Below are positions 17,422 through 26,548 of a DNA stretch of 64,000 nt, in pieces; the first letter of the stretch is position 1, and each line of letters starts with the position of its first letter. Where the stretch lies: assembly GCA_945882095.1 (NCBI GenBank), contig CAMCWF010000005.1:1-64000 (forward strand), in the 5' to 3' direction. A program made the position numbers and the translations under genes. The stretch is from Chryseobacterium gleum. GTDB lineage: Bacteria > Bacteroidota > Bacteroidia > Flavobacteriales_D > Crocinitomicaceae. The notes beneath the pieces are model-generated. The model searched no databases and was not told the DNA's origin. It saw only the letters and a program-made list of their open reading frames with translations.

Positions 17422-18047
17422 TCATTGATGCATCCCAACTCCTTTCATTTGACAATCGTTACCGAGCGATGTTCATCAACTCATTGGCTGGGATAAAACA
17501 AGCCGTTTTGATTGGAACAAAATCATTGGACGGGAATACCAATCTGGCAATTTTTAATTCCTTGGTTCACATTGGAGCGAACCCACCCTTGTGGGGATTC
17601 ATTTGTCGACCTGACATCGTGCAGCGCGACACCTTACGCAACATCCTCGAAACGGGAGCATATACCTTTAACTTGATTCGCAAGGATCATTCTGAGAAGG
17701 CACACCAGACATCGGCCAAATATCCCTGCAATGTTTCAGAATTTGAAGCGTGCGGTTTCACAGAGCGATTTATTGAACCTTTCACTGCTCCTTTTGTCGA
17801 GGAAGCTCCGATTAAAATAGGAATGCAGTTCGAAGAAAAAATAGACATCGCCATCAATGGAACCCTCCTAATCATTGGCAGCATTCAGTACATCGAATTT
17901 GATGAACATTGTTTGTCGGATGATGGATTTATAGATGTGTCAAAAGCGGATACCCTAACCTGCGCCGGCTTAGATGCGTATTATGAAAACCAATTATTGC
18001 ATCGTTTGTCTTATGCTAAACCAGAGAAATGGCCGAGCAAAATATAG
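17418..18047 (+). CDS. flavin reductase-like FMN-binding split-barrel protein
   Basis: The 209-residue product resembles the flavin reductase-like family: [26 protein letters not shown] (about 37-62), with [18 protein letters not shown] following, the usual flavin-pocket layout. Such proteins reduce free FMN/FAD with NAD(P)H or bind FMN tightly. It lies inside a photolyase operon, with a four-base ATGA overlap before it and a 19-base overlap after it. A role in supplying or keeping reduced flavin for the photolyase-like proteins is attractive but inferred. Confidence 0.8.
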   Translation: MIIDASQLLSFDNRYRAMFINSLAGIKQAVLIGTKSLDGNTNLAIFNSLVHIGANPPLWGFICRPDIVQRDTLRNILETGAYTFNLIRKDHSEKAHQTSAKYPCNVSEFEACGFTERFIEPFTAPFVEEAPIKIGMQFEEKIDIAINGTLLIIGSIQYIEFDEHCLSDDGFIDVSKADTLTCAGLDAYYENQLLHRLSYAKPEKWPSKI

Positions 18048-19510
18048 CCAAACCGGAAATCGTGGTTGTTTGGTTTAAGCGGGATTTACGGTTTACGGAT
18101 CACGAAGCCTTGTTTCATGCCCAAAAACAATCGCTCCCCATCCTCCTACTCTATTGCTTTGAACCATCGGTGATGAAGTACCACGATAGCGATGTTCGGC
18201 ATTGGCGTTTTGTGCATCAATCCTTACGGGAAATGAATGGGAAGCTTAACGCAGGTAACGCACAGCTTTACCTCTTTCATTCGGAAGTAATTCCATTGTT
18301 CAGTGAATTACAAAAAACCTATACCATTCAAACGATTTTCTCTCACCAGGAAGTCGGAAACCGTTTAACTTTCCAGAGGGATAAAAAAGTACAAGCATTT
18401 TGTAACGCACATCACATTAGGTGGAATGAATACACACACAATGCGGTACAACGTGGAGGAAATTCCCGGGTAGGTTGGGAAAAAAGATGGAAGGCCATCA
18501 TGGAGCAAAAGCCTTTTTTAGCATCGGAAAAGGAGTGGAACATACTTGCACTGGAAACGACCACCTATCTTCAGCTGAAAGGAGTCGATTTGCCAATAGA
18601 TATAACTACTGACCATCCCAATTTCCAACCTGGCGGAGAAACTTTTGCTTGGAAATACCTGGACAGCTTTCTTAAGAAACGAAGTGTAAACTATGCAAAT
18701 CACATTTCCAAACCCGCATTGAGTCGAAAAAGCTGCAGCCGCATATCACCCTATTTAAGTTATGGGAACATCAGCATGCGGATGGTGTATCAATATACCA
18801 TGCAGCATTACAAAACCTCGACCCACAAACGTGCCTTGACCCAATTCATTTCTCGTCTGCATTGGCATTGCCATTTCATCCAAAAATTTGAAGATGAATG
18901 TCGAATCGAGTTTGAACCGTTTAACAGGGCCTATCTAGGCAAAGAAAAACCTAAAAATGAATCCTATTTATCCGCTTGGCATGGTGCGAAAACGGGGGTG
19001 CCGCTTGTAGATGCTTGTTTGCGTTGTTTAATCGAAACGGGGTATGTCAATTTTCGAATGCGCGCCATGTTGGTTTCTTTTTATGTCTTTAACCTTGGTC
19101 AAGATTGGCGTGAATTGCATTTTCTTGCGCGTCTCTTTTTGGACTACGAGCCCGGAATTCATTACCCACAGATTCAAATGCAAGCAGGATTAACAGGCAT
19201 GAACATCATTCGGATCTACAATCCAATCAAAAATTCAAAAAAGCACGATGCACAAGGCGAATTCATTCGAAAGTGGGTACCTGAACTCGCTCCCGTTCCC
19301 GACGAATTCATACACGAACCGTGGTTGCTGAGTGAAATGGAACAAACACTTTATTCCTTTCGCATCGGGGTGGATTACCCATTTCCCATTGTAAACCTAG
19401 AAGAAACACAGCGTTCTTCAAGTGAGGAGGTTTGGTCCTTTCGAAAAGAAATCGCCGTTAAGAACGACGCCAAGCGCATTGTGAAAAAACATGTCAACCC
19501 AAGAAAATGA
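18029..19510 (+). CDS. cryptochrome/photolyase family protein with unusual flavin-site residues
   Basis: The 493-residue product has both photolyase domains: N-terminal alpha/beta ([16 protein letters not shown], about 13-28) and C-terminal FAD-binding ([13 protein letters not shown] at 237-249, [14 protein letters not shown] at 274-287, [20 protein letters not shown] at 341-360). The flavin-site segment reads [16 protein letters not shown] (372-387). Aligned by eye with DGDLAxNNGGWQW of CPD photolyases, the Asn near flavin N5 is His and the two Trp become Ile and Met. Activity may therefore differ from classic repair. The gene starts inside the flavin reductase gene and ends in an ATGA overlap with DUF2256. 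Confidence 0.85.
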   Translation: MAEQNIAKPEIVVVWFKRDLRFTDHEALFHAQKQSLPILLLYCFEPSVMKYHDSDVRHWRFVHQSLREMNGKLNAGNAQLYLFHSEVIPLFSELQKTYTIQTIFSHQEVGNRLTFQRDKKVQAFCNAHHIRWNEYTHNAVQRGGNSRVGWEKRWKAIMEQKPFLASEKEWNILALETTTYLQLKGVDLPIDITTDHPNFQPGGETFAWKYLDSFLKKRSVNYANHISKPALSRKSCSRISPYLSYGNISMRMVYQYTMQHYKTSTHKRALTQFISRLHWHCHFIQKFEDECRIEFEPFNRAYLGKEKPKNESYLSAWHGAKTGVPLVDACLRCLIETGYVNFRMRAMLVSFYVFNLGQDWRELHFLARLFLDYEPGIHYPQIQMQAGLTGMNIIRIYNPIKNSKKHDAQGEFIRKWVPELAPVPDEFIHEPWLLSEMEQTLYSFRIGVDYPFPIVNLEETQRSSSEEVWSFRKEIAVKNDAKRIVKKHVNPRK

Positions 19511-19653
19511 AACAGCGAAAAAAGCGTGATTTGCCGCAAAAAGTCTGTTTGACCTGCCAGCGTCCCTTTACCTGGAGGAAAAAATGGGAAAAAGTTTGGG
19601 AGGAAGTGAAATATTGTAGTGACCGATGTAGAACGAATAAACAACAAGTATGA
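19507..19653 (+). CDS. DUF2256 four-cysteine small protein
   Basis: This 48-residue gene is easily missed because of its size. The product carries CLTC (Cys14, Cys17) and CSDRC (Cys37, Cys41) around the aromatic [11 protein letters not shown] segment, matching the DUF2256 family and likely a zinc-ribbon. Both ends use ATGA overlaps: its ATG overlaps the cryptochrome stop, and its TGA overlaps the next ATG at 19650. Function is unknown; I recall the family as a regular companion of photolyase genes. Nucleic-acid or protein binding is inferred from the metal site and basic N-terminus ([11 protein letters not shown]). Confidence 0.85.
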   Translation: MKQRKKRDLPQKVCLTCQRPFTWRKKWEKVWEEVKYCSDRCRTNKQQV

Positions 19654-21140
19654 ACGTAGGACTTATTTTTCCGCATCAACTTTTTGAAGAAAACCCAATG
19701 CTTCCAGCATGTGAAATCTTTTATCTGGTCGAAGAATACCTGTATTTTCGACAGTATCCTTTTCACAAACGGAAAATCGCTTTTCATCGGAGCTCCATGA
19801 AACAATATGAAAACTGGTTATTGGCGAAAGGAAAGACGGTAAATTACATTTCAAGCAACGAAGATATTTCCGACATACGTCACCTAATCCCTCACATAAA
19901 GTCGCTTGGAGCTTCAAACATTTATTATGTCGAAACCTCAGATCATTGGTTGGAAAAACACATTTCCCTAGCGTGTCAAGCCGAAGAAATCAAGACAGTC
20001 AAATTTGGGAGCCCGATGTTTTTAAATGACATCGAATCCTTAACTGCGAAATTTGGATCAAAAAAGAAATTGTTTCAAGCGGATTTTTACAAGCAACAGC
20101 GCACACAACGTAGCATTTTGGTGGACACCAACCAGCAACCCCTTGGGGGGAAATGGTCCTTCGATGAAGAAAACCGAAATAAGTTTCCAAAGAAAGGCAT
20201 AGCTCCAGAGATAAAAATTCCCGTATTGAATGAACGAGAACGGGAGGCCAACGCATTTACGGATACTTATTTTTCCAATAATCCCGGGAAATTGAATGGG
20301 TGGATTCAATATCCGACCACCTTTGAAGGGGCAAAGGAATGGTTGCAGCGCTTTTTTACCGAACGCTTTGCGGACTTCGGAACGTATGAAGATGCAATTG
20401 TTAAGGATGAATTGGTTTTGCATCACAGTGTGTTGACACCAATGCTTAACGTTGGGCTTTTGACCCCTCAATTTGTCCTAGATGAAGCACTTAGCTTTGC
20501 TGAAAAGCACAAGATCCCCATGAATTCATTGGAAGGATTTGTACGTCAAATCATGGGTTGGAGGGAGTTCATACGAATGGTTTACGAAATCAAGGGAAAA
20601 GAAGAACGCACACGAAACTATTGGGGATTCAAGCGGAAGATTCCCGAGTCCTTTTGGAAGGGAACGACAGGGATTCCTCCCATTGACATCACCCTTAAAA
20701 AAGTAATTGATACCGGCTATTGTCATCACATTGAGCGCTTGATGGTACTAGGGAATTTCATGTTATTGTGCGAATTTGATCCTGACGAGGTTTACGAGTG
20801 GTTTATGATTTTTTTCATAGATGCGTATGATTGGGTAATGGTTCCCAACATTTATGGAATGAGTCAATTTGCCGATGGAGGATTGATGTCTACCAAACCA
20901 TACATCAGTGGCAGTAATTATTTGATGAAGATGAGTGATTACGAAAAAGGAGATTGGCAAGCGACTTGGGACGGTCTTTTTTGGCATTTCATGAACAAAC
21001 AACGGTCCTTCTTTTTATCGAATCCTCGCTTGGGAATGTTGGTGCATACCTTTGATAAGATGTCGACGGAAAAACAAGAAATTCATTTGACAAATGCAAG
21101 AAACTATTTAGCATCGCTGGACGCTCGAAAGGATGAATAA
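19650..21140 (+). CDS. FeS-BCP/PhrB-type photolyase-related protein (DPRP) lacking cluster cysteines
   Basis: The 496-residue product belongs to the deoxyribodipyrimidine photolyase-related family (FeS-BCP, prokaryotic 6-4 photolyases). Marks are the N-terminal [22 protein letters not shown] (296-309), [18 protein letters not shown] (356-373), [21 protein letters not shown] (391-411) and [16 protein letters not shown] (416-431). Classic members have a 4Fe-4S cluster on one Cys before the CHHI/AHHI helix and three after MSDY. Here those positions read TGIPPID (340-346) and [11 protein letters not shown] (432-442), with a shortened loop and no Cys. The cluster is therefore probably absent. It is the last gene of the operon. 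Confidence 0.85.
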   Translation: MNVGLIFPHQLFEENPMLPACEIFYLVEEYLYFRQYPFHKRKIAFHRSSMKQYENWLLAKGKTVNYISSNEDISDIRHLIPHIKSLGASNIYYVETSDHWLEKHISLACQAEEIKTVKFGSPMFLNDIESLTAKFGSKKKLFQADFYKQQRTQRSILVDTNQQPLGGKWSFDEENRNKFPKKGIAPEIKIPVLNEREREANAFTDTYFSNNPGKLNGWIQYPTTFEGAKEWLQRFFTERFADFGTYEDAIVKDELVLHHSVLTPMLNVGLLTPQFVLDEALSFAEKHKIPMNSLEGFVRQIMGWREFIRMVYEIKGKEERTRNYWGFKRKIPESFWKGTTGIPPIDITLKKVIDTGYCHHIERLMVLGNFMLLCEFDPDEVYEWFMIFFIDAYDWVMVPNIYGMSQFADGGLMSTKPYISGSNYLMKMSDYEKGDWQATWDGLFWHFMNKQRSFFLSNPRLGMLVHTFDKMSTEKQEIHLTNARNYLASLDARKDE

Positions 21141-21154
21141 AATATGGGCCAAAG

Positions 21155-21172
21155 GTCTGAATTATCGAACTT
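21155..21172 (+). repeat. left copy of an 18-bp direct repeat flanking pntAB
   Basis: GTCTGAATTATCGAACTT occurs here and, identical and in the same orientation, at 25038-25055. The segment between them (about 3.9 kb) holds pntAB and two tiny membrane-protein genes and looks more AT-rich than its surroundings. Apart from the repeat, 21141-21289 holds nothing I recognise. Confidence 0.6.
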
Positions 21173-21289
21173 GTTGAGGGAGGATATGGCACGGCTTAGT
21201 CGCTTGTAAAATTAGTTCTAACGTCAGCAAATCGACTAGAATTAAAACTTAGTTAAGCCCTTTAAGTATTCACTTCGTAAGAAAAATCC

Positions 21290-22690
21290 CTATTGATTTG
21301 ATTTTAGAAATCCTAGTATTTTATCAACGCTTTCTTTTGCATCACCATAGAGCATTTGAGCATTAGGCTTGTAGAATAGAGGGTTTTCAACTCCTGCATA
21401 ACCAACAGACATGGATCTTTTCATTATAATTACATGTTCTGCTTTCCAGGCTTTAATAACTGGCATGCCGTATATGGGACTCGAAGGATCATCCTCTGCT
21501 CCCGGATTTACTATATCGTTCGCACCAATTACCATCACCACATCGGTACTTGCCATGTCATCATTGATTTCATCCATTTCCATAACAATATCATACGGAA
21601 CATTTGCCTCGGCCAATAAAACATTCATATGGCCCGGAAGACGGCCAGCGACAGGATGAATCGCAAAACGAACTGTCTTACCTGATTTCTGTAATTCTTT
21701 AACCATTTCATAAATTGGATATTGGGCCTTGGCAACTGCCATTCCATATCCCGGAACTACTACGATTGTTTTAGCTTCTTTCAGTAATTGTGACACTTCA
21801 TCGTGCAGTAAAGCGGTAATTTCCCCTTCGATTACGGTAGATGCTGAACTTGTAGAAATTGTCCCAAAACCACCAAGAATTACAGATATAAATGACCTAT
21901 TCATTGCTTTGCACATAATTATAGAAAGAATTGCACCAGAACTTCCAACTAAAGCCCCTGTAATAATTAACAAATCATTCCCTAACATAAATCCAGCGGA
22001 AGACGCTGCCCATCCTGAATAGGAATTTAACATGGAAACGACTACAGGCATATCTGCTCCTCCTATCGCCATGACTAAAAAATATCCAATAAGTCCAGCA
22101 ATAAAAGTCATTACCAAAAGATAAGTTAATCCATGTTCGTTTGCGGAATTCACAAAAAACACACCCAACACTATACAAGCCAGCACTAAAAAGATATTGA
22201 GAAAATGGCGACCTTTAAATATCAAAGATTTACTAGAGATTTTACCATCCAGCTTCCCCCATGCTACGATCGATCCTGTAAATGTTATGGCACCGATAAA
22301 TACACCAATAAAAACTTCTGTTAGGTGAATCGTTTTTTCAGTATTCGTTATTTCTTTAATTCCGACATCAAGAAATGATCCAATGCCAACAAGAACAGCA
22401 GCTAACCCAACAAAACTGTGAAGAACCGCAACCAATTGAGGCATTGATTCCATTTTTACACGTCTAGCGAGCATGATCCCAATAGAGGAAGCCGCTACTA
22501 TAGCCACTATGATATATATGTGACCTTGGACATCTTTTCCAAAAACAGTAGTTACAACAGCTACGAGCATTCCAAGAATCCCATAAAGAACCCCTCTCTT
22601 GGATGATTCAATAGATGATAAACCACCTAAACTTAAAATAAATAATATACTGGCAAAAACATATGCTGCTGTTTGTATTCCTGAGATCAT
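21290..22690 (-). CDS. pntB: NAD(P) transhydrogenase subunit beta
   Basis: The 466-residue product is the beta subunit of proton-translocating transhydrogenase, which passes hydride between NADH and NADP+ and pumps protons across the inner membrane. Its N-terminal two-thirds are membrane helices (domain II). The C-terminal NADP-binding domain III (about 290-466) shows [30 protein letters not shown] and [23 protein letters not shown]. Length is normal. It follows pntA by six bases in the same direction, so they form one operon. Confidence 0.95.
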   Translation of the reverse strand: MISGIQTAAYVFASILFILSLGGLSSIESSKRGVLYGILGMLVAVVTTVFGKDVQGHIYIIVAIVAASSIGIMLARRVKMESMPQLVAVLHSFVGLAAVLVGIGSFLDVGIKEITNTEKTIHLTEVFIGVFIGAITFTGSIVAWGKLDGKISSKSLIFKGRHFLNIFLVLACIVLGVFFVNSANEHGLTYLLVMTFIAGLIGYFLVMAIGGADMPVVVSMLNSYSGWAASSAGFMLGNDLLIITGALVGSSGAILSIIMCKAMNRSFISVILGGFGTISTSSASTVIEGEITALLHDEVSQLLKEAKTIVVVPGYGMAVAKAQYPIYEMVKELQKSGKTVRFAIHPVAGRLPGHMNVLLAEANVPYDIVMEMDEINDDMASTDVVMVIGANDIVNPGAEDDPSSPIYGMPVIKAWKAEHVIIMKRSMSVGYAGVENPLFYKPNAQMLYGDAKESVDKILGFLKSNQ

Positions 22691-22696
22691 AATCGA

Positions 22697-24229
22697 TTAT
22701 TTTTTAAACATTTTTAGCATTCGCTGTGTAACGAAAAATCCTCCAACTATATTAATGCATGCAAAGAAAATAGCTATGACAGCTAAAACACTGCTTAAAT
22801 TTATGCTGTCTTTCGTTTGGAGTAAACCACCAACAACTATGATTCCACTGATGGCATTGGTAACGGCCATTAAAGGTGTATGCAATGAATGTGCAACATT
22901 CCATATTACCTGCCATCCTATGAAAACAGCCAACACAAATACCGTAAAATGCTGCATAAATTCTGCAGGTGCAACTTGTCCTAAGCTTAATAACAGCAAA
23001 CCGACACATCCTAGTTTGATAATCATCGACCATCCATTGTTTTTATTCTTATTTTTTAGTTCCTCCTTTTGTTGATCTTGACTAGGAGCTAGAACTTGAG
23101 GTTTTATTGAGCTAACAGGTAAGGGTTCAGGTGGCCAATTTACTTTACCATTGTGGGTTACCATTGCTCTTGAAATGATCGTATCCTCCATGTTAATATT
23201 CCAATTTTCAGCTTTTCCCATATCGTCCAACATATGGCATAAATTATTACCATAAAGTTGAGATGATTGTGCCGGTAACTGATTTAATTTTCCTATAATG
23301 GTGACGCCATTTTCTGTTTTAAAAATTTCTCCATTCTTGGTTAAAACACAGTTTCCTCCAGAAGATACGGCTAAATCAACTATTACAGATCCCGGTTTCA
23401 TGACAGCAACATGGCTTTCTAAAATTAATTTTGGCGCCTCACGACCAGGAATTTGCGCAGTTGTAATGATAATGTCAACTTCCTCGGCTTGTGCTTTAAA
23501 CAGCGCCATTTCTGCAGCAATAAATTCCTCACTCATTTCCTTTGAATAACCAGAATCTGTCGCACCATCTTCGTTGATATCAATGGTGAGAAATTGAGCT
23601 CCCATTGATTGAATTTGCTCAGCAACTTCTTTCCGAGTATCAAAAGCTCTTACTATTGCTCCCAAAGAATTTGCTGCGCCAATGGCCGCTAATCCGGCAA
23701 CACCCGCACCAATCACTAATACTTTTGCAGGCTCTACCTTTCCAGCAGCAGTGATTTGACCATTCAAGAACCGACCGAAATAAAATGCTGCATCAATTAC
23801 AGAACGGTATCCTGCGATGTTCGCCATAGAGGATAAAACGTCAACCTTTTGAGCCCTAGAAATTCTAGGTATAGCGTCCATTGCAATACAACTAATGTTT
23901 TTCTCTGCTAATTTTTGAAGAAGTTCTTGATTTTGTGCAGGTCTCATAAAACTTAACAAAACAGTTCCGCTAACCATTATGTCAAGCTCTTTTAATGTTG
24001 GTTCATTAACCTTCAATATAATAGCTGAATTGTTGTAAATGTCAATTGCGTCATTTACAATTTGGGCTCCTGCATTTTGAAACTGAAGATCTGAAAAATT
24101 TGCTTTTTCTCCAGCATTACGTTGGACAATTACTTTAAAACCTTGTTTAAGTAATCGTTTCACTGTTTGTGGGGTTGCAGCTACGCGCGATTCATTAAAC
24201 AAAACTTCAGATGGAATTCCTACTATCAT
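22697..24229 (-). CDS. pntA: NAD(P) transhydrogenase subunit alpha
   Basis: The 510-residue product is the long alpha subunit. The N-terminal NAD-binding domain I (alanine-dehydrogenase-like) has [17 protein letters not shown] at the start and the dinucleotide fold [20 protein letters not shown] at about 170-189. A linker follows, and the C-terminal third holds four membrane helices from about 400, of domain II. This is the E. coli-like two-gene arrangement, not the split three-gene form. With PntB it makes NADPH at the expense of proton-motive force. The segment sits inside an 18-bp direct repeat pair, so it may have been acquired as a block. Confidence 0.95.
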   Translation of the reverse strand: MIVGIPSEVLFNESRVAATPQTVKRLLKQGFKVIVQRNAGEKANFSDLQFQNAGAQIVNDAIDIYNNSAIILKVNEPTLKELDIMVSGTVLLSFMRPAQNQELLQKLAEKNISCIAMDAIPRISRAQKVDVLSSMANIAGYRSVIDAAFYFGRFLNGQITAAGKVEPAKVLVIGAGVAGLAAIGAANSLGAIVRAFDTRKEVAEQIQSMGAQFLTIDINEDGATDSGYSKEMSEEFIAAEMALFKAQAEEVDIIITTAQIPGREAPKLILESHVAVMKPGSVIVDLAVSSGGNCVLTKNGEIFKTENGVTIIGKLNQLPAQSSQLYGNNLCHMLDDMGKAENWNINMEDTIISRAMVTHNGKVNWPPEPLPVSSIKPQVLAPSQDQQKEELKNKNKNNGWSMIIKLGCVGLLLLSLGQVAPAEFMQHFTVFVLAVFIGWQVIWNVAHSLHTPLMAVTNAISGIIVVGGLLQTKDSINLSSVLAVIAIFFACINIVGGFFVTQRMLKMFKK

Positions 24230-24582
24230 GAGATTTGAAAATATTTAATAACTATCGAACAAATAATTTTCAATAATGTTAGCGTAAATATCAGGGTTAG
24301 GTAATTATAATTACCATCAAATGCAGGATAAGGCCCAGAGGGGCGTTGAAAATAAAAAACGTTTTATATTGAAATAATTTATTTAAGTTAAAATTCAATT
24401 CCAACGTTCAATTAGTTTGACAAAATATAAAGTGCGGGTTTCAAAAATCTAACTGGTTTAGTTCTTCGCACAAAATTCAGTTAGCTATTAAACTTTATTA
24501 AAAGAGCCAACTTTTTGAGTGGTATTTTTAACGCTAGACTGACGTTAAATGATTCAATACCTCAGTAAGAAATATATTATTT
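24230..24582. other. AT-rich intergenic region, no gene
   Basis: About 350 bases upstream of pntA with no credible reading frame. The only structure noted is a perfect 16-bp palindrome, GGTAATTATAATTACC, at 24300-24315, about 70 bases upstream of the pntA start. It is a plausible operator, but no regulator gene is adjacent. Confidence 0.4.
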
Positions 24583-24681
24583 CTATTTACTATCCTTGTT
24601 GGAGTTGTAGATATTCCAAACGGTAAGGGCCACATATACAGCGAAAATAACAAACCCTATTATGTACATTGTAATACTCAT
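24583..24681 (-). CDS. tiny single-span membrane protein
   Basis: A 32-residue frame encodes MSITMYIIGFVIFAVYVALT followed by VWNIYNSNKDSK: one hydrophobic helix and a short charged tail. Its ATG overlaps the TGA of the gene upstream (24678-24857) in an ATGA junction, which is the main support for it being real. No family is recognised. It may be a small accessory subunit. Confidence 0.5.
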   Translation of the reverse strand: MSITMYIIGFVIFAVYVALTVWNIYNSNKDSK

Positions 24682-24857
24682 TTTTTCGAATCTTTTCTGC
24701 GTTGTCTAATTGCGATGGCGAACAATAAAATTGTCCCTGGCCAATGCGCTGAATATTGCGCTCCTTCGGTATTTCCAAAAACACCTAATCCAATAGAGTA
24801 AAGCAAACAAATAAAAGCAATAATTATAGGATACCAAGTATTAATAAATTTTATCAT
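24678..24857 (-). CDS. small membrane protein
   Basis: A 59-residue frame with two hydrophobic segments (about 9-27 and 41-51), separated by a short loop NTEGAQYSAHWP, and a basic tail RQRRKDSKK. No family is recognised. It is coupled by a four-base overlap to the 32-residue membrane protein. The pair points towards pntA in the same direction, but 350 bases away, so a shared transcript is uncertain. Confidence 0.5.
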   Translation of the reverse strand: MIKFINTWYPIIIAFICLLYSIGLGVFGNTEGAQYSAHWPGTILLFAIAIRQRRKDSKK

Positions 24858-25037
24858 TTTTATTCTAGTTAATTTTTGAATCTTTAAAATAGCATTTAAT
24901 TTAAAAAGTTACCCAATAAATTAATGATTTTACTTCTAGCATATTAAATTATAAAAAAAATAATTTTAGGAGCTTTAATTCTAGCAAAATGAGCATGTGA
25001 GAACTCCCAAACTCAATTTTTCACTTGTAGGTGAATT
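24858..25037. other. AT-rich intergenic region, no gene
   Basis: Nothing recognisable between the small membrane-protein gene and the right direct repeat. This stretch is very AT-rich. Confidence 0.4.
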
Positions 25038-25055
25038 GTCTGAATTATCGAACTT
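25038..25055 (+). repeat. right copy of the 18-bp direct repeat flanking pntAB
   Basis: Identical to 21155-21172 (GTCTGAATTATCGAACTT). It lies about 135 bases from the tRNA 3' end but does not overlap the tRNA, so this is not a classic tRNA attachment site. Confidence 0.6.
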
Positions 25056-25138
25056 TTGTTCTGATTTGATGGGCGTTTTGGAGTGGAAAGATTCCCCTTT
25101 TATAAATCAAAAAGAAAGAGAAGCAGAAAGAGAATGAA

Positions 25139-25184
25139 GAAAAACAAAAACGAGAATGACGCTTTCGCTCTCATTCTCGTTTTT
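25139..25184 (-). terminator. strong terminator after the tRNA gene
   Basis: ACGAGAATGA (25150-25159) and TCATTCTCGT (25171-25180) form a perfect ten-base stem. Read on the minus strand it is followed by TTTTTGTTTTT. A T-run also exists on the plus strand, so it may work both ways. Confidence 0.85.
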
Positions 25185-25188
25185 GTTA

Positions 25189-25265
25189 TGGTGGTCCCAC
25201 TTGGAATCGAACCAAGCACCTACTGATTATGAGTCAGTTGCTCTAACCGAATGAGCTATAGGACC
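25189..25265 (-). tRNA. tRNA with CAU anticodon (elongator Met or Ile2)
   Basis: Full cloverleaf on the minus strand. The acceptor stem pairs GGTCCTA with TGGGACC, with a G-T pair. The D-arm reads AGCTCATTCGGTTAGAGC. The anticodon stem is ACTGA/TCAGT around loop CTCATAA, and the T-arm loop is GGTTCGATTCC. A 3' CCA is encoded (25189-25191). The CAT anticodon fits elongator tRNA-Met or lysidine-modified tRNA-Ile2; the two cannot be told apart safely by eye. Confidence 0.93.
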
Positions 25266-25377
25266 AAAATTTTCAAAAAAAAACTGATTTAACCATCAAT
25301 GCTTTCTTGCCAATCTCTACTTTGAGGGATGCAAAAATAAGACTTTTTCTCAAAACTACGTAAGTTCTGTCCCTGTG

Positions 25378-26427
25378 TTAAAATTTAACCGCAACACCTA
25401 CATTGCCCATAAAAGAAAATTGTTCAGAATTCAGGATTTCATTACTGGCAACAAAAACTTTTGGCTCCATGCGAATGGAGATGTTTGAGGTAGGTTGGAA
25501 ATCCAAGGTAGTGGAAAAACCGCCAATTCCTTTTTTCACACTCGTACCGCTGGTTAGACATCTGTTATACGGATCAAAATAGGTTTCTACTCGATTTGCC
25601 AATGCCCATTTGGTTGCGAATTGATACTTTGCAATTACCTGCCCAGCTCCCCAAAGATACCCCGCCTCAATTCCTAAATCGACAGTTGAAATGAAAGTCC
25701 ACTTGCCCTTCACGTAGGAAGCATTTACATGTTGGTAGAACCGATTGATTTTCATTTCATCAGGGTAAACGGAGCCATAAAAAGCAGCATACATTAAAGA
25801 AAAATCGGGTGAGACATTGTATTTGTAATGGAATCCAAAGGCCGGTCTCTTGATCGCTGGGTCGAAATAAATGCGTTGCCAACCGTTCAACACATGCGCC
25901 CCAAATTCATGCTTTTTGTTTTCGGAGGTATACAATAACCTCACCCCGCACAGGTAATAAGGCGAATTGTCAGCCACAATGCTACGGGTTAAGGTTGGAC
26001 AATCCGATGAAACAGAAGATTCAATTCCGATGTATGAACTGTAAACTCCCGCATCCAACCAAAGATTCTTCTTTTTTAGCACCTTAAATCCCACATAGGC
26101 TTGGTTGAGGGGTTTTGCCCAAAAGGGTTCAGAAGAAAGATTGTAGGTCACGTAATCCCCATTCATAAGTCCCAAAGTGGAGTGAAACCGTTTGGATTTA
26201 AATTCTGTTCGAAACAACAAAAGGTTATTGCGCACCCTTCGGTTTAATTTGTGGCTGTAAAGGAAATTAAATTTATAAAGTCCCGCATTGGTTTGGTAAC
26301 CGAGATACAAATCCCCAAAACCCGAAAAAGTGACCGAAACTCCAGGATGCTTTTTTGCATGCCAAGTGATCTGCCCAAATGAGATCAAGGGAAAGAGAAG
26401 TAAAAGACAAAAAAACAGTTTCTTCAT
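25378..26427 (-). CDS. predicted outer-membrane beta-barrel porin
   Basis: The 349-residue product has a signal peptide ending SFGQITW. The body is a regular succession of alternating beta strands rich in aromatic residues, with a C-terminal strand ending NVGVAVKF, typical of an outer-membrane barrel. It resembles the putative porin (OmpL-like/bbp2) group common in Bacteroidota. The substrate is unknown. It is divergent from the PHP metallohydrolase gene, with a shared 120-base promoter region. Confidence 0.7.
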   Translation of the reverse strand: MKKLFFCLLLLFPLISFGQITWHAKKHPGVSVTFSGFGDLYLGYQTNAGLYKFNFLYSHKLNRRVRNNLLLFRTEFKSKRFHSTLGLMNGDYVTYNLSSEPFWAKPLNQAYVGFKVLKKKNLWLDAGVYSSYIGIESSVSSDCPTLTRSIVADNSPYYLCGVRLLYTSENKKHEFGAHVLNGWQRIYFDPAIKRPAFGFHYKYNVSPDFSLMYAAFYGSVYPDEMKINRFYQHVNASYVKGKWTFISTVDLGIEAGYLWGAGQVIAKYQFATKWALANRVETYFDPYNRCLTSGTSVKKGIGGFSTTLDFQPTSNISIRMEPKVFVASNEILNSEQFSFMGNVGVAVKF

Positions 26428-26524
26428 GGGTATAAAATTAAGAACTTTAATTCTCGATAGACCTAAATTCTTCTACACGGAATTGAATTTGTGGTCTTTT
26501 ATTCCTTTATAGCGCACGATTTGC

Positions 26525-26532
26525 TACATTTG
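26525..26532 (+). promoter_or_regulatory. candidate -7 box of the PHP metallohydrolase gene
   Basis: TACATTTG fits TANNTTTG and lies 16 bases upstream of the ATG. No clear TTTG element at the -33 position. Confidence 0.4.
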
Positions 26533-26548
26533 GGTTAACCTTTGTGCC

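Noticed and set aside
25038-25265. tRNA-targeted integrative element
   Set aside because: The direct repeat does not overlap the tRNA 3' end, and no integrase is present.
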